Origin: an uncultured Candidatus Saccharibacteria bacterium
Lineage (GTDB): Bacteria; Patescibacteriota; Saccharimonadia; Saccharimonadales; Saccharimonadaceae
Length of the DNA: 64,000 nt
Assembly: GCA_948868795.1 (NCBI GenBank)
Contig: CAQRDK010000004.1
Coordinates: 1-64,000 of the forward strand
Direction: 5' to 3'
Of the stretch, positions 7,884-16,401 are shown piece by piece. The translations under genes and the position numbers were made by a program. The notes under the pieces were generated by a model, which saw only the letters and a list, made by a program, of their open reading frames with translations, was not told where the DNA came from and ran no database searches. Numbering within the stretch: the stretch's first letter is position 1; every line of letters begins with the position of its first letter.

Positions 7884-10369
7884 TACATCTTCCCTGTCAT
7901 CGACTCTTGCTCAGCCTTAGCGGCTTCGCGAGCGGCTTTTTCTTCAACGCTGTAGACGCCGTTGATGTTGCTGGCGACTTCGGCGTGGCTGGAGGAGTTA
8001 TGCTCTTCGGCACAGCCGCAGTCGCAAGTGTTACCTTCGACGGAGCATTTGTTGGCCGGATTTTCGACATCGCAGGCGCAGACTTTGGCGGATTTGAAAC
8101 CGACGTTGTGCTTGACGCGGTCGTGTTCCTCAGCTTTCTTGCCGTCGTTCCAGCGCTCGAGCGAACCGACGAGGTAGCCGGTAATGCGGCGGAGGCGTTC
8201 GAATGGTACATCACCGTCATCTTCTTCACGTCCACAGGCTGGGCAGCGGTGACCAGAAATGATACCAGAGAAGCCACAGACTGGGTCGCGGTCGACTGGG
8301 TGATTGACGGAGCCGTAGCCGATGCCGGATTCTTTCATCTTGCGGATGACGGCTTCGAAGGCTTCGATGTTCTGAGTCGGATCGCCGTCGAGCTCGATGT
8401 AGGTAATGTGGCCGGCGTTACAAAGGGCGTGGTATGGAGCTTCGATTTCGATCTTCTCGAAAGCGGAGATTGGGTAGTAGACCGGAACGTGGAAGGAGTT
8501 GGTGTAGTAGTCGCGGTTAGTGACGCCTTCGATGTTGCCGTATTCTTTGCGGTCGATCTTGGTAAAGCGACCGGCGATACCTTCGGCTGGGGTGGCAAGG
8601 AGAGAGAAGTTCAAATGATACTTCTTGGCATACATATCGCAGCGTTCGCGCATATGGGTAATAATGTCGAGGCCGAGCTCGCGGGATTCTTCGTCTTCGC
8701 CGTGGTGCTTGCCGGTCATGGCAACGAGACTTTCAGCGAGGCCGATGAAACCGATGCTCAAAGTGCCGTGCTTAATGACGTCGCGGAGCGTGTCGTTCGG
8801 CCCAAGTTTCTCGCTACCGAACCAGTTGCCCTGACCCATGAGGAATGGGAAGTTGCGAACGTGCTGGTTGGCCTGGAACTCATAGCGTTCAAGCAATTCG
8901 TCGGCAACAAGATCCATTTTTTCGTCGAGCTCTTTGTAGTAGCCAGACCAGTCGGCTTCCTTGCGTTCGCCAAGGATGATACCATGCTTGATGCCGAGGC
9001 GGACAAGGTTGACCGTAGTGAAGGAAAGATTGCCGCGACCAGTCGTGATACCATCGGATTCCGGGAAAACGCTGCTGTAGACACGAGTGCGGCAGCCCAT
9101 GGTCGCAATTTCAGTGCGATAGTCGCCAGGAACGTAGTTTTTAAGGTTGAACGGAGCGTCGATGAAGACGAAGTTCGGGAAGAGGCGCTTCGCGGAAACT
9201 TCCATGCTGCGCTTGAAGAGGTCGTAGTTCGGATCTTCCGGGTTGTAGTTGACACCTTCTTTAACTTTGAAGATAGAAATCGGGAAGATTGGGGTTTCGC
9301 CGTGGCCAAGACCAGCTTCAGTCGCGTCGAGGAGAGCCTTCGAGACAAGGCGACCAGAAGCGGTCGTGTCGGTGCCGAAGTTAATCGAAGTGAACGGAAC
9401 CTGAGCGCCAGCGCGGGAATGCATAGTATTGAGGTTGTGGATGAAGCCTTCCATGGCTTGGAAAGTCTGTTTTTCGACGTCGGCGTTCGCGCTCTTGATA
9501 ACTTTTTCAGGAATGCCGAGTTGCTTAGCACGTTCTTCGTCGCCGTAGACGAGGTCTTCTGGAATCTCAATGTTGAGTTCTTGGCCGGCGAAGTCGTTAT
9601 AACGCTCAAGGTTACGCTTCAAGGCCTTGCGGAAACTTTTGTCGACGCCCGGAGCCATGGCATAATCGAAGTTCGGGATAGACTGGCCGCCATGCTGCTC
9701 GTTCTGGTTGGCCTGGAGGATGATGGCAGCGAGGGCGCCGTAGCTAGCGATAGAATTCGGGGTGCGGAGGTGGCCATGACCGGTATTGAAACCGCCGTCT
9801 TCAAAGAGGCGGAAAGGATCGGTCTGGCAGCAGGTCAAGGTACCGGTGGCGTAGAAGTCGAGGTCGTGGATATGAATCTCGCCGTTATCATGAGCGGCGG
9901 CGAATTCTGGACGCATCAAAATAGTTTTCGCGAAGACCTTTGAACCTTCAGCGCCAAACTGGAGCATCTTACCCATGGCGGAGTTGCCGTCGACGTTGGC
10001 GTTGCCACGCTTGACGTCGGAATCCTCGGAAGCGTCCGCGACTGCGATAGTCTTATAGATATTCATGAGGTTACTCTTGGCTTCACGAGTGCGGTTGCGC
10101 TCCTGGCGATAAGTGATGTATTCCTTCGCGGTGCGTTTGAAGGCAGATTCCATGAGAACTTGTTCGACGATATCCTGGATCTGCTCAACATTCGGAGTGC
10201 GCTGTTTAATGGTTTCTTCAGCGCGTTTGACCGCTTTGTCGGCGATTTGCTTCGCGCGGTCATGCTTAAATTCTTCAGTAACGAGACCGGCCTTAGCAAT
10301 AGCTTCGGTGATTTTTTCCGGTTCGAAGTTTACGATTTTACCATCACGTTTAACGATTTTTTTGAACAT
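7883..10369 (-). CDS. nrdD: Anaerobic ribonucleoside-triphosphate reductase, class III
   Basis: Large glycyl-radical enzyme reducing NTPs to dNTPs. The first 95 residues are an ATP-cone allosteric domain (FKKIVKRDGKIVNFEPEKI). The central barrel follows, then a zinc ribbon (VCGFSGI...CPACG) and the glycyl-radical loop RRITGYLVG with Gly at about residue 731. Unusually, about 70 residues follow the normal end, including a six-cysteine cluster (VCAC, KC, TCDCGC). The ATG has an AGGAGG ribosome site. Upstream, a TTGACA/TATAAT promoter is overlapped by two NrdR-like boxes, so control by NrdR is likely. Confidence 0.95.
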   Translation of the reverse strand: MFKKIVKRDGKIVNFEPEKITEAIAKAGLVTEEFKHDRAKQIADKAVKRAEETIKQRTPNVEQIQDIVEQVLMESAFKRTAKEYITYRQERNRTREAKSNLMNIYKTIAVADASEDSDVKRGNANVDGNSAMGKMLQFGAEGSKVFAKTILMRPEFAAAHDNGEIHIHDLDFYATGTLTCCQTDPFRLFEDGGFNTGHGHLRTPNSIASYGALAAIILQANQNEQHGGQSIPNFDYAMAPGVDKSFRKALKRNLERYNDFAGQELNIEIPEDLVYGDEERAKQLGIPEKVIKSANADVEKQTFQAMEGFIHNLNTMHSRAGAQVPFTSINFGTDTTASGRLVSKALLDATEAGLGHGETPIFPISIFKVKEGVNYNPEDPNYDLFKRSMEVSAKRLFPNFVFIDAPFNLKNYVPGDYRTEIATMGCRTRVYSSVFPESDGITTGRGNLSFTTVNLVRLGIKHGIILGERKEADWSGYYKELDEKMDLVADELLERYEFQANQHVRNFPFLMGQGNWFGSEKLGPNDTLRDVIKHGTLSIGFIGLAESLVAMTGKHHGEDEESRELGLDIITHMRERCDMYAKKYHLNFSLLATPAEGIAGRFTKIDRKEYGNIEGVTNRDYYTNSFHVPVYYPISAFEKIEIEAPYHALCNAGHITYIELDGDPTQNIEAFEAVIRKMKESGIGYGSVNHPVDRDPVCGFSGIISGHRCPACGREEDDGDVPFERLRRITGYLVGSLERWNDGKKAEEHDRVKHNVGFKSAKVCACDVENPANKCSVEGNTCDCGCAEEHNSSSHAEVASNINGVYSVEEKAAREAAKAEQESMTGKM

Positions 10370-10424
10370 AAAAAATATTACCTCCTAGTTGTGCTCAAAT
10401 ATGTAATTTTTATTTTTGGTGGGT

Positions 10425-10480
10425 GACGCTATATATAGCGTCTTATGACTATTATAGGACACTAGATATGGGGGTGTCAA
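10425..10480 (-). promoter_or_regulatory. nrdD promoter with two NrdR-box-like palindromes
   Basis: Reading leftward, -35 TTGACA is at 10480-10475 and -10 TATAAT at 10456-10451, with an 18-bp spacer. Downstream lies the perfect 18-bp palindrome GACGCTATATATAGCGTC (10425-10442); its inner 16-mer matches the known NrdR consensus ACACWATATATWGTGT at 14 of 16 positions. A second, weaker match (10459-10474, 12 of 16) fills the -10/-35 spacer. Their centres are 33 bp apart, close to three helical turns, as in known NrdR box pairs. Confidence 0.75.
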
Positions 10481-10584
10481 TATTGAATGTGGTTAATTTT
10501 TGGCGAAATGCTGGGGAGTTTTCCACATGTTTTAATAGGAGTAGTTTGGGGTGGATTTTTGATGATTTACTAATTTTTGGGCAT

Positions 10585-10620
10585 GAAAAATCCCCCGGCC
10601 TGGATAGGTCGAGGGCTTTT
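10585..10620 (-). terminator. Intrinsic terminator after the 294-aa gene
   Basis: On the minus strand a GC-rich stem (10592-10616, CCCTCG...CGGGGG with a short loop) is followed by ATTTTTC. It lies 10 nt downstream of the leftward gene ending at 10629. Confidence 0.7.
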
Positions 10621-10628
10621 ACCAAGAA

Positions 10629-11513
10629 TCAAAACAGCAAGCCGAGAACGGTGCGAATGGCGGTCAACTCAATCATAGCATCAAGGAGTCCGCTGTCCTG
10701 CATCAGGTCAAAATGCTCGGCCGTCTCAACGCTTCGGCGAAGGGTGGGGATACATTTCGCATCATAGCGGATGCGGTCGACCCCGTTCGGAGAGGTAATT
10801 TCGACACAGTCATCCTTCAACTCCAACGTCGTGCCGTCGGGGCCATAGACCTTATTGAACCGTTCAATGAGGTCGGTTTTCTCCAGCTCATTGCGGCGCT
10901 CAGCCTTATGTTCCTGGAAGTCGCGCTCAGCCTGGTCGCCAGCATCAATGGACTGTTGTGTAGAGGCGGCCAACGAATAGCAGAGCGCCTTCACAAAACC
11001 GGTCGCCGGAAGCATCCAGACGTCCTCGTTGCCATAGGTTGTGCCCTCGTCGTCGGAAAGATTCTCAAAACGACGGTACCAGATAGCGCCGTGGCGCTTG
11101 GCAAAGTTGCTATCCATTCCGCCAGCAGGCGGCATAAGATTTGCATTCCAGCAGACATGCAGGGCAAAACAATCAGCCTCGCCGGGGTGCTGAAGGATAA
11201 AGCGAGGCGGCTGGCCGTCGGCAGAGATCAGATGTCCGGTATGAACATGGAGCTGCACCAGACGCGGCAGTACGCCCAGATCGAAACAGAGTTGTGGACA
11301 GTTGACTTCACCGACACCACCGGGCAGGAGGAAGCCTCCGCGCCCATCAACGGGCAGCTTTTCGGGGAGCAGGAGCAGAGGATAGTCGGCGGCGCGGCCA
11401 GTTTTCGCAGCGTTCTTGCTCTCGAGGACGTAGTGGCCACTACCAGCCTCATGGCTAATATTGGCGTCCTTGATAGCCTTACATAGGATTTCAATGGGAG
11501 CTTTTTGTAACAC
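10629..11513 (-). CDS. Hypothetical protein, 294 aa
   Basis: Not recognised. The product is soluble-looking, mixed alpha/beta, with no signal peptide. It has several Cys and His (CPQLCFDLG, HVHTGH, CFALHVCWNA) in the first half and a charged helical segment (ERDFQEHKAERRNELEKTD) at about residues 190-210. It starts with GTG behind an AGAGG ribosome site. It has its own strong TTGACA-N17-TACAAT promoter (11662-11690), a leader of about 145 nt and its own terminator, so it is a single-gene unit. Codons look richer in GC-ending choices than the flanking operons. Confidence 0.55.
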   Translation of the reverse strand: MLQKAPIEILCKAIKDANISHEAGSGHYVLESKNAAKTGRAADYPLLLLPEKLPVDGRGGFLLPGGVGEVNCPQLCFDLGVLPRLVQLHVHTGHLISADGQPPRFILQHPGEADCFALHVCWNANLMPPAGGMDSNFAKRHGAIWYRRFENLSDDEGTTYGNEDVWMLPATGFVKALCYSLAASTQQSIDAGDQAERDFQEHKAERRNELEKTDLIERFNKVYGPDGTTLELKDDCVEITSPNGVDRIRYDAKCIPTLRRSVETAEHFDLMQDSGLLDAMIELTAIRTVLGLLF

Positions 11514-11539
11514 GGAAAAGACCTCTTTTCGTCAAAATT

Positions 11540-11690
11540 ACTGTCATCGACAGCGTTAGGAGCATAGAAGGCGATGTACTCCCGACGCTATCGACGATAG
11601 ATTCTTGGTTTTTGAAGGAGCAAACCACTACAGATAGAACCTCCGCGAGGCTTATATTTTTATTGTAGCACAGGTTACACTTTTTGTCAA
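11540..11690 (-). promoter_or_regulatory. TACAAT-class promoter and structured leader
   Basis: -35 TTGACA (11690-11685), 17-bp spacer ending in TGTGC, -10 TACAAT (11667-11662), reading leftward. The leader contains a long hairpin between about 11545 and 11600 (TCGATAGCGT pairing with ACGCTGTCGA, with an inner GGGAG/CTCC stem). It could control expression of the gene at 10629, but no known riboswitch is recognised. Confidence 0.65.
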
Positions 11691-11754
11691 TAGTTATTCG
11701 AGATTCTTGGGATTTTGGCTAGCAAAAAATAGGCGCTGAGAGGCTCTTGAGGAT

Positions 11755-14292
11755 TTATTTTCGCTGAGCGAGGAACTTGTAGCCTTCGAAGATGCCGAGC
11801 GGGACGAAGAAAGCGGTAAGGACGGTGATGACAAGAGCGAGAAGTGGGACGGAGACCGTGTTGACGATAATCATCAGCGGGCCGAAGAGGGCGAGGATTT
11901 GAAGTATGATCGCGGCGAGCATAGCGAGATGAAAGCTGTTGTGCTTGACCTTGAGGCGTTTCCAAGCGGATTCGTAGGTACCGCGAGCAGAGAAAGCGCT
12001 AGCCCATTGCATAACGACTAGCGCCGTAAAGGCGAGAGTATTGGCCTGAGCGGGGTCACCGAGAACGGCGCGAGCGATATAGAAGGTAGCGAGAGTGCCA
12101 GCGGCCATCGTGAAGGCGATGAGCGCCATGCGACCGAACATTTTACCGGAAAGGATCGGTGCGTCCTTTGCTTCGGGTTTCTGGCGGAGGATTTTCTGTT
12201 CGGGCGGTTCGAGGCCAATCGGGATGACCATGAGAGAGTCGGTGACGAGGTTGATCCAGAGAATTTGGATCGGAGTGAGGAGCTGGCTGCCAGAGAAAAT
12301 CAGAGCGCCGAGCATCGTGAGGGCTTCGCCGGCGTTCGTGGCGAGAAGATAGCCGAGCATGCGACGGATATTGGCCAGAACGGTGCGGCTTTCCTTGATG
12401 GCTTCGGAAATGTTTTTGAAATTATTATCGAGAAGAACAATGTCGCCGGCGTCTTGGACAATAGAGGGGCTATTACCCATAGCGATACCGACGTGAGCGC
12501 CGACGAGAGCGGGGACATCATTCACGCCGTCGCCGGTCATGGCGCAGATTTCGGTCGTTTTGATAGCAGAGAGGACACGATATTTATCTTCAGGAGTGAC
12601 GCGGGCAAAAATCGTGATATTTTTCACGGCATCGGCGAGATCGTCATCGCTAATATTTCCTAGCTTCGAGCAATCGAGAACTTGCGAAAAGTCGTCGGCA
12701 AGGCCGAGTTCGCGACCGATAGCGTAGGCGGTGCCGGCATGGTCGCCGGTGACCATTTTGGTTTTTACGCCCATGCGCGCGGCCTGACGAATTGCGGCAG
12801 GAGCCTCCTTGCGCAAAGCGTCAGCGACGGCAATAAGGCCTTCAAACTTAAAAATACTATGCTTGTCGAGGCGACCGAGCTCGTTGATTTCGCGGTCAAT
12901 TTCGGCGCTAGCGATCGCAATAACTTTATAACCTTTGTTGGCGAGCTCAATAAGTTTCGCATCGGCGGCATCACGCTCTTTTTGGTCAAGACTGCTGCGA
13001 GAGAGGATGGTCTCGGGAGCGCCTTTGACGCGAAGGATGAGTTTCTCGTCGCTACGGTAAAGATTGCCGGAAAGCTTAATGCTTTGATCAAAAGCATAGA
13101 GTTTTAGGGATTCAAGCTTGGAGATTTTGAAGTTTTCTTTCTTCAGATAATCGAGAATACAGGCATCGAGCGGGTCCATCACACCGACGCCGCCGTCAGT
13201 ATCCATGAAAACCGATTCGAGAAGGGCAGTGCGGGCGAGGTTATCAAGGAACTCACGTTTCGGCTCGGTGGTCCAGATTTCTTTGAGCTCGAGGCGATTC
13301 TCGGTCAAGGTGCCGGTCTTGTCGCTGGCGATAGTAGTGACAATGCCGATAGACTCGATAGCCTGAAGCTCCTTGATGAGGGCGTTTTTCTTCGCCATGC
13401 GCTTTGCACAAAGGGCGAGAATAATCGAAATCGCAATCGGGAGGCCCTCCGGCACCGCAGAAACAATCATAGCGAGGGTAAATTCGAGCGCGTCGAGCAG
13501 GTCGATGCCGTCAACGAGCTGGATAATCAGAACGACAAAAGCCAGAACGACCACGACCGCGGCGATTTGAGCGACAAGCTTATTCATTTTGGCCTGGATA
13601 GGACTTTCTTCGCCGAGCGAAGAGGCGAGAGAGGCGATGCGGCCATATTCTGTGTCATTACCAGTAGCGGTGACGACAAATTTGCCGGTGCCGGTGATAA
13701 CAAAAGAGCCGGCGAAAACCATGTTGCGCTGCTCGTAGACTTTTTTGGTACCGGAGATGGCCTTGGCGTCCTTCGCGATAGCCTCGGACTCGCCAGTCAG
13801 CATAGACTCGTTCGAGAGGAGGCCGGATTCACTCACAATGCGGCCGTCAGCCGGGATGCGATCACCCTCGCGAAGAATCACGATGTCGCCGGGGACGAGC
13901 TCGGTCGATTCGATAGCCTGTTCTTCCCCGTCGCGGAGGACAGTGATAGTCTGGATAGCGCTGTTTTTGAGGGATTGGAGGATTTTTTCGGTCGAAAAAC
14001 GCTGTATATAATATATAATGGCGTCGACGGCGATGATAATTCCGATTGTGATAGCCTCGATCCAGTTTTGCTGAATGGCGGAAAGCGCGAGCGCAATCAC
14101 TAAAATAACCATGAAAATATCAACGAACGGCTCGATTAGCTTTCGCCAGAGCGGAGTTTCCGCTACTTTGAGAATGTTTTTGCCGTAAGTTTGTTGGCGC
14201 TTCTGCACCTCTTTATCGCTGAGACCAGTCTCGGGATTGACCACAAGATCGCCCAGTACCTCCTTAGTCGTCTGGTTGTAAAAATTAGCCAT
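11755..14292 (-). CDS. P-type cation-transporting ATPase (Ca2+ type)
   Basis: An 845-residue P-type ATPase. It has the actuator TGES motif (LTGESEA), the phosphorylation site DKTGTLT, and the hinge MTGDGVNDVPAL. The membrane segments carry the M4 motif VPEGLP and the M6 motif NLVTD, both typical of Ca2+-transporting P2-type pumps. An N-terminal cation-ATPase domain and the C-terminal six-helix domain are both present. The likely role is Ca2+ (or Mn2+) export across the cytoplasmic membrane. A TATAAT box ends 6 nt before the ATG (14299-14304) with a TAGACA -35 at 17 bp, so the transcript is probably leaderless. Confidence 0.92.
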   Translation of the reverse strand: MANFYNQTTKEVLGDLVVNPETGLSDKEVQKRQQTYGKNILKVAETPLWRKLIEPFVDIFMVILVIALALSAIQQNWIEAITIGIIIAVDAIIYYIQRFSTEKILQSLKNSAIQTITVLRDGEEQAIESTELVPGDIVILREGDRIPADGRIVSESGLLSNESMLTGESEAIAKDAKAISGTKKVYEQRNMVFAGSFVITGTGKFVVTATGNDTEYGRIASLASSLGEESPIQAKMNKLVAQIAAVVVVLAFVVLIIQLVDGIDLLDALEFTLAMIVSAVPEGLPIAISIILALCAKRMAKKNALIKELQAIESIGIVTTIASDKTGTLTENRLELKEIWTTEPKREFLDNLARTALLESVFMDTDGGVGVMDPLDACILDYLKKENFKISKLESLKLYAFDQSIKLSGNLYRSDEKLILRVKGAPETILSRSSLDQKERDAADAKLIELANKGYKVIAIASAEIDREINELGRLDKHSIFKFEGLIAVADALRKEAPAAIRQAARMGVKTKMVTGDHAGTAYAIGRELGLADDFSQVLDCSKLGNISDDDLADAVKNITIFARVTPEDKYRVLSAIKTTEICAMTGDGVNDVPALVGAHVGIAMGNSPSIVQDAGDIVLLDNNFKNISEAIKESRTVLANIRRMLGYLLATNAGEALTMLGALIFSGSQLLTPIQILWINLVTDSLMVIPIGLEPPEQKILRQKPEAKDAPILSGKMFGRMALIAFTMAAGTLATFYIARAVLGDPAQANTLAFTALVVMQWASAFSARGTYESAWKRLKVKHNSFHLAMLAAIILQILALFGPLMIIVNTVSVPLLALVITVLTAFFVPLGIFEGYKFLAQRK

Positions 14293-14368
14293 GGTTTCAT
14301 TATAGCGAGAGGGGTCTGATTTGTCTAGTGAACCCTGACTCGGCCGCGCCTTTTATTCTGCGCCGATC

Positions 14369-15355
14369 TTATTGCGCGGAATGCGCCTCAATCCAGCCTA
14401 GAATATCTGACCAAACTTCGAGCTTGCCGCGCTCATTGAGGATTTCATGGCGCATTTTTGGATAAAGTTTGCTGACGACGTCTTGGTAGCCGCGGGCGCG
14501 CATAAAGGCGACCGCTTCATTGAACTTCTTATGGCTAATAATACAGGGGTCGTCGGCGCCGGCAATGAAGAGAATTGGGGCGGAGGGATTGCGCATTTGC
14601 CAATCTTTCGGGTTGTAGGCGCGCTTCATAAGGCTGAAGAGCGTGATAAAACCATTGAGAGTGAAGACGAAACCGTCGCGCTCGTCAGCGTCGTAGGCGG
14701 CGACCACGGCCGGATCACTAACAATCCAAGCGTTCGGACTGTTGTCATAGGTGGCGTCGAGGTTGTTGTTGGACTTGGCGAGTTTGGCGGAACGCTTGTT
14801 GTAATTGCTAAAAGCAAGGTTGTTGATAAGGTTGCTGCGATGGCGATCGCCGCGGAAGACCCTTAGGAACTTCGAGATAGCGATAGCAGGCCCGGCACCG
14901 GGATTATTGCTGGGCGAGCCGCAGACAATGAGGCGACTAACGTCGGCGTCGTATTTTTTCATATAGCAACGAACGACGAGCGAGCCCATGCTGTGACCGA
15001 AGAGAGTGAGCGAGAGGCCCGGGAAACGTTGTTTGACGTATTTGGTGATTTGATGGACGTCGCTAATAATACCATTCACGCTATCCTTGCCGAAATAGCC
15101 ATAGTCATCTTCCGAGGCGACGCTGGCGCCGTGCCCGCGGTGGTCATGAATGATGACGACGTAGCCGCGCTCGGCGAGATAATCCATGAAATCGTGATAG
15201 CGCTCGCGATGCTCGGCCATGCCATGAACGAGCTGGACGATGCCTTTAGGGGCGGCGGGAATGCGGAGGCTGACGCCCAGCACGAGACCGTCATGGTTGC
15301 TTTTGAGAGTGAATTCTTCTTTTTGAAAAGTTGTATTTTTGGATGGTTCGTCCAT
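14369..15355 (-). CDS. Alpha/beta hydrolase, monoacylglycerol-lipase-like
   Basis: A serine hydrolase of the S33/Hydrolase_4 group. The oxyanion segment is LVHGMAEHRERY, the nucleophile elbow GHSMGS, the acid probably in IAGADDPC, and the histidine in MRHEIL near the C-terminus. The HGMAEH motif is characteristic of monoacylglycerol lipases and lysophospholipases. At 328 residues it is full length, without a signal peptide, so it acts in the cytoplasm or at the inner membrane. In a host-dependent bacterium it may process scavenged lipids; that is inference. A CTGTGCTATAAT -10 lies at about 15390 and AAGGA precedes the ATG. Confidence 0.85.
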   Translation of the reverse strand: MDEPSKNTTFQKEEFTLKSNHDGLVLGVSLRIPAAPKGIVQLVHGMAEHRERYHDFMDYLAERGYVVIIHDHRGHGASVASEDDYGYFGKDSVNGIISDVHQITKYVKQRFPGLSLTLFGHSMGSLVVRCYMKKYDADVSRLIVCGSPSNNPGAGPAIAISKFLRVFRGDRHRSNLINNLAFSNYNKRSAKLAKSNNNLDATYDNSPNAWIVSDPAVVAAYDADERDGFVFTLNGFITLFSLMKRAYNPKDWQMRNPSAPILFIAGADDPCIISHKKFNEAVAFMRARGYQDVVSKLYPKMRHEILNERGKLEVWSDILGWIEAHSAQ

Positions 15356-15404
15356 ACTTATTCCTTGTGCTAAATAAACTAATTTTATTATAGCACAGGC
15401 CTTC

Positions 15405-15475
15405 GAGTTAAAAATAGCAGCCCTGACAGAGAATTTTTGGCGTTGCTTGCTGCAACAAAAAATCGCCCTTGTCAG
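15405..15475 (-). terminator. Composite hairpin terminator downstream of tRNA-Gly
   Basis: Reading leftward from the tRNA, an outer stem (AGCGCTGACA with TGTCAGGGCT) encloses a GTTGC/GCAAC hairpin and is followed by TATTTTTAA. It also ends close to the promoter of the lipase-like gene. Confidence 0.5.
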
Positions 15476-15497
15476 CGCTATTGAACGTTATCGTATA

Positions 15498-15574
15498 TGG
15501 TGCGGGCGAAGAGACTCTAACTCTCGACCTCTTCCTTGGCAAGGAAGCGCTCTAAACAACTGAGCTACGCCCGC
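15498..15574 (-). tRNA. tRNA-Gly(GCC)
   Basis: Minus-strand cloverleaf with acceptor GCGGGCG/CGCCCGC, anticodon stem CTTCC/GGAAG, loop TTGCCAA and anticodon GCC. The 3' CCA is encoded (15498-15500). A TGTGCTATAAT -10 element (around 15585-15597) lies just upstream of the 5' end. Confidence 0.95.
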
Positions 15575-15656
15575 GTATGTGGTTATTATAGCACACGGTG
15601 CGTGGCGAGGCAAGGGATTTTTGCGAGAAATTATGCGAGTGGAGTATAATTAGGCT

Positions 15657-16284
15657 ATGATTGATGAAAGTTTTATTAGCGGCGCGGTTGGCGAAGATGT
15701 GAATGCTCGAGCGGCTGCACATGACGGTATAGATACAAATAAAACGACCCCCCCCCGAGTATTTTGACGTTCTAGATGAGAACGGCGAGAAAACGGGGCG
15801 GACAAAGTTGCGACAGGAGGTTCATCGAGACGGTGATTGGCACCGGTCGGTGGATGTTTTTGTAGTTCGCGGCGATGAGTTGTTGCTCCAAAAGCGTTGC
15901 GCAACGAAGGATAGCTATCCGGACATGTGGGATTTGTCTTGTGGCGGGCATATTTCGGCGGGCGAAAGTTCTCTAGAGACCGCGGTAAGAGAGTTGGGAG
16001 AGGAGTTAGGCTTAGAAGTTCAGAGTTCAGACTTGAAGTTTGTGGAGAGTTTCAAGAGTAGCGCTAGGCCGGCGCCGGATTTTATCAACAATTCGTTCAA
16101 CGATATGTATATTTTGCAAACGCAGGCAAGGCTGGATGAGTTGAAATTTCAGGAAGAGGAGATTTCGGCGCTGAAGTATGTGCCAATCGTGGACTTTCGA
16201 GAGATGGTTGAACGCGAGGCGAAGGATTTGGTGCCGCATCGTCAGATGTATGCGAAGTTTTTTGAGATAATGGATGAGGTTTGA
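15657..16284 (+). pseudogene. Nudix hydrolase, frameshifted at a C9 tract (phase-variable or broken)
   Basis: A TATAAT box (15645-15650) is placed 6 nt before an ATG at 15657, the leaderless layout used by other genes here. That frame reads MIDESFISGAVGEDV..., runs into nine C (15748-15756) and stops 13 nt after the tract. After the tract, a different frame carries PEYFDVLDENGEKTGRTKLR and then a full Nudix domain. That domain includes the Nudix box GGHISAGESSLETAVRELGEELGLE (G-x5-E-x7-REUxEE form). Removing one C would fuse both parts into one gene of about 208 codons. Downstream of the tract only a TTG at 15808 offers a start, and that would cut off the first strand of the domain. It is IDI-type, so substrates could be isoprenoid or nucleoside diphosphates. 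Sequencing error remains possible. Confidence 0.7.
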
Positions 16285-16327
16285 GTCATTTTGTCATGCG
16301 CTTTATGGTTTGCGGTTTGATTTGCGG

Positions 16328-16353
16328 ATAAAAAATGGCTGCTTTCGCAGCCC
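16328..16353 (-). terminator. Intrinsic terminator hairpin (leftward)
   Basis: GGCTGC-GAAA-GCAGCC followed by ATTTTTTATC, reading leftward. It lies only about 10-15 nt downstream of the -10 box of the leftward promoter at 16363-16391, and would also terminate readthrough from tRNA-Leu in the empty site. Confidence 0.75.
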
Positions 16354-16362
16354 TATATTTCC

Positions 16363-16391
16363 ATTGTAGCACACTTTGCTTATTTTGTCAA
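16363..16391 (-). promoter_or_regulatory. Leftward TTGACA / TACAAT promoter at the element's left border
   Basis: TTGACA (16391-16386), 17-bp spacer ending GTGTGC, TACAAT (16368-16363). It reads away from the element into a terminator within a few nucleotides, with no leftward gene behind it. In the reconstructed empty site it would directly follow the CCA end of tRNA-Leu. Confidence 0.6.
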
Positions 16392-16401
16392 GAGTTGGTG
16401 C

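Noticed and set aside
7907..9943. 678-codon open frame on the plus strand
   Set aside because: It is the exact antisense of nrdD, whose frame carries all reductase motifs; GC-rich third positions keep the opposite strand open.
10520..10540. DnaA box (TTTTCCACA) near the nrdD promoter
   Set aside because: A single imperfect match with no cluster; chance is likely.
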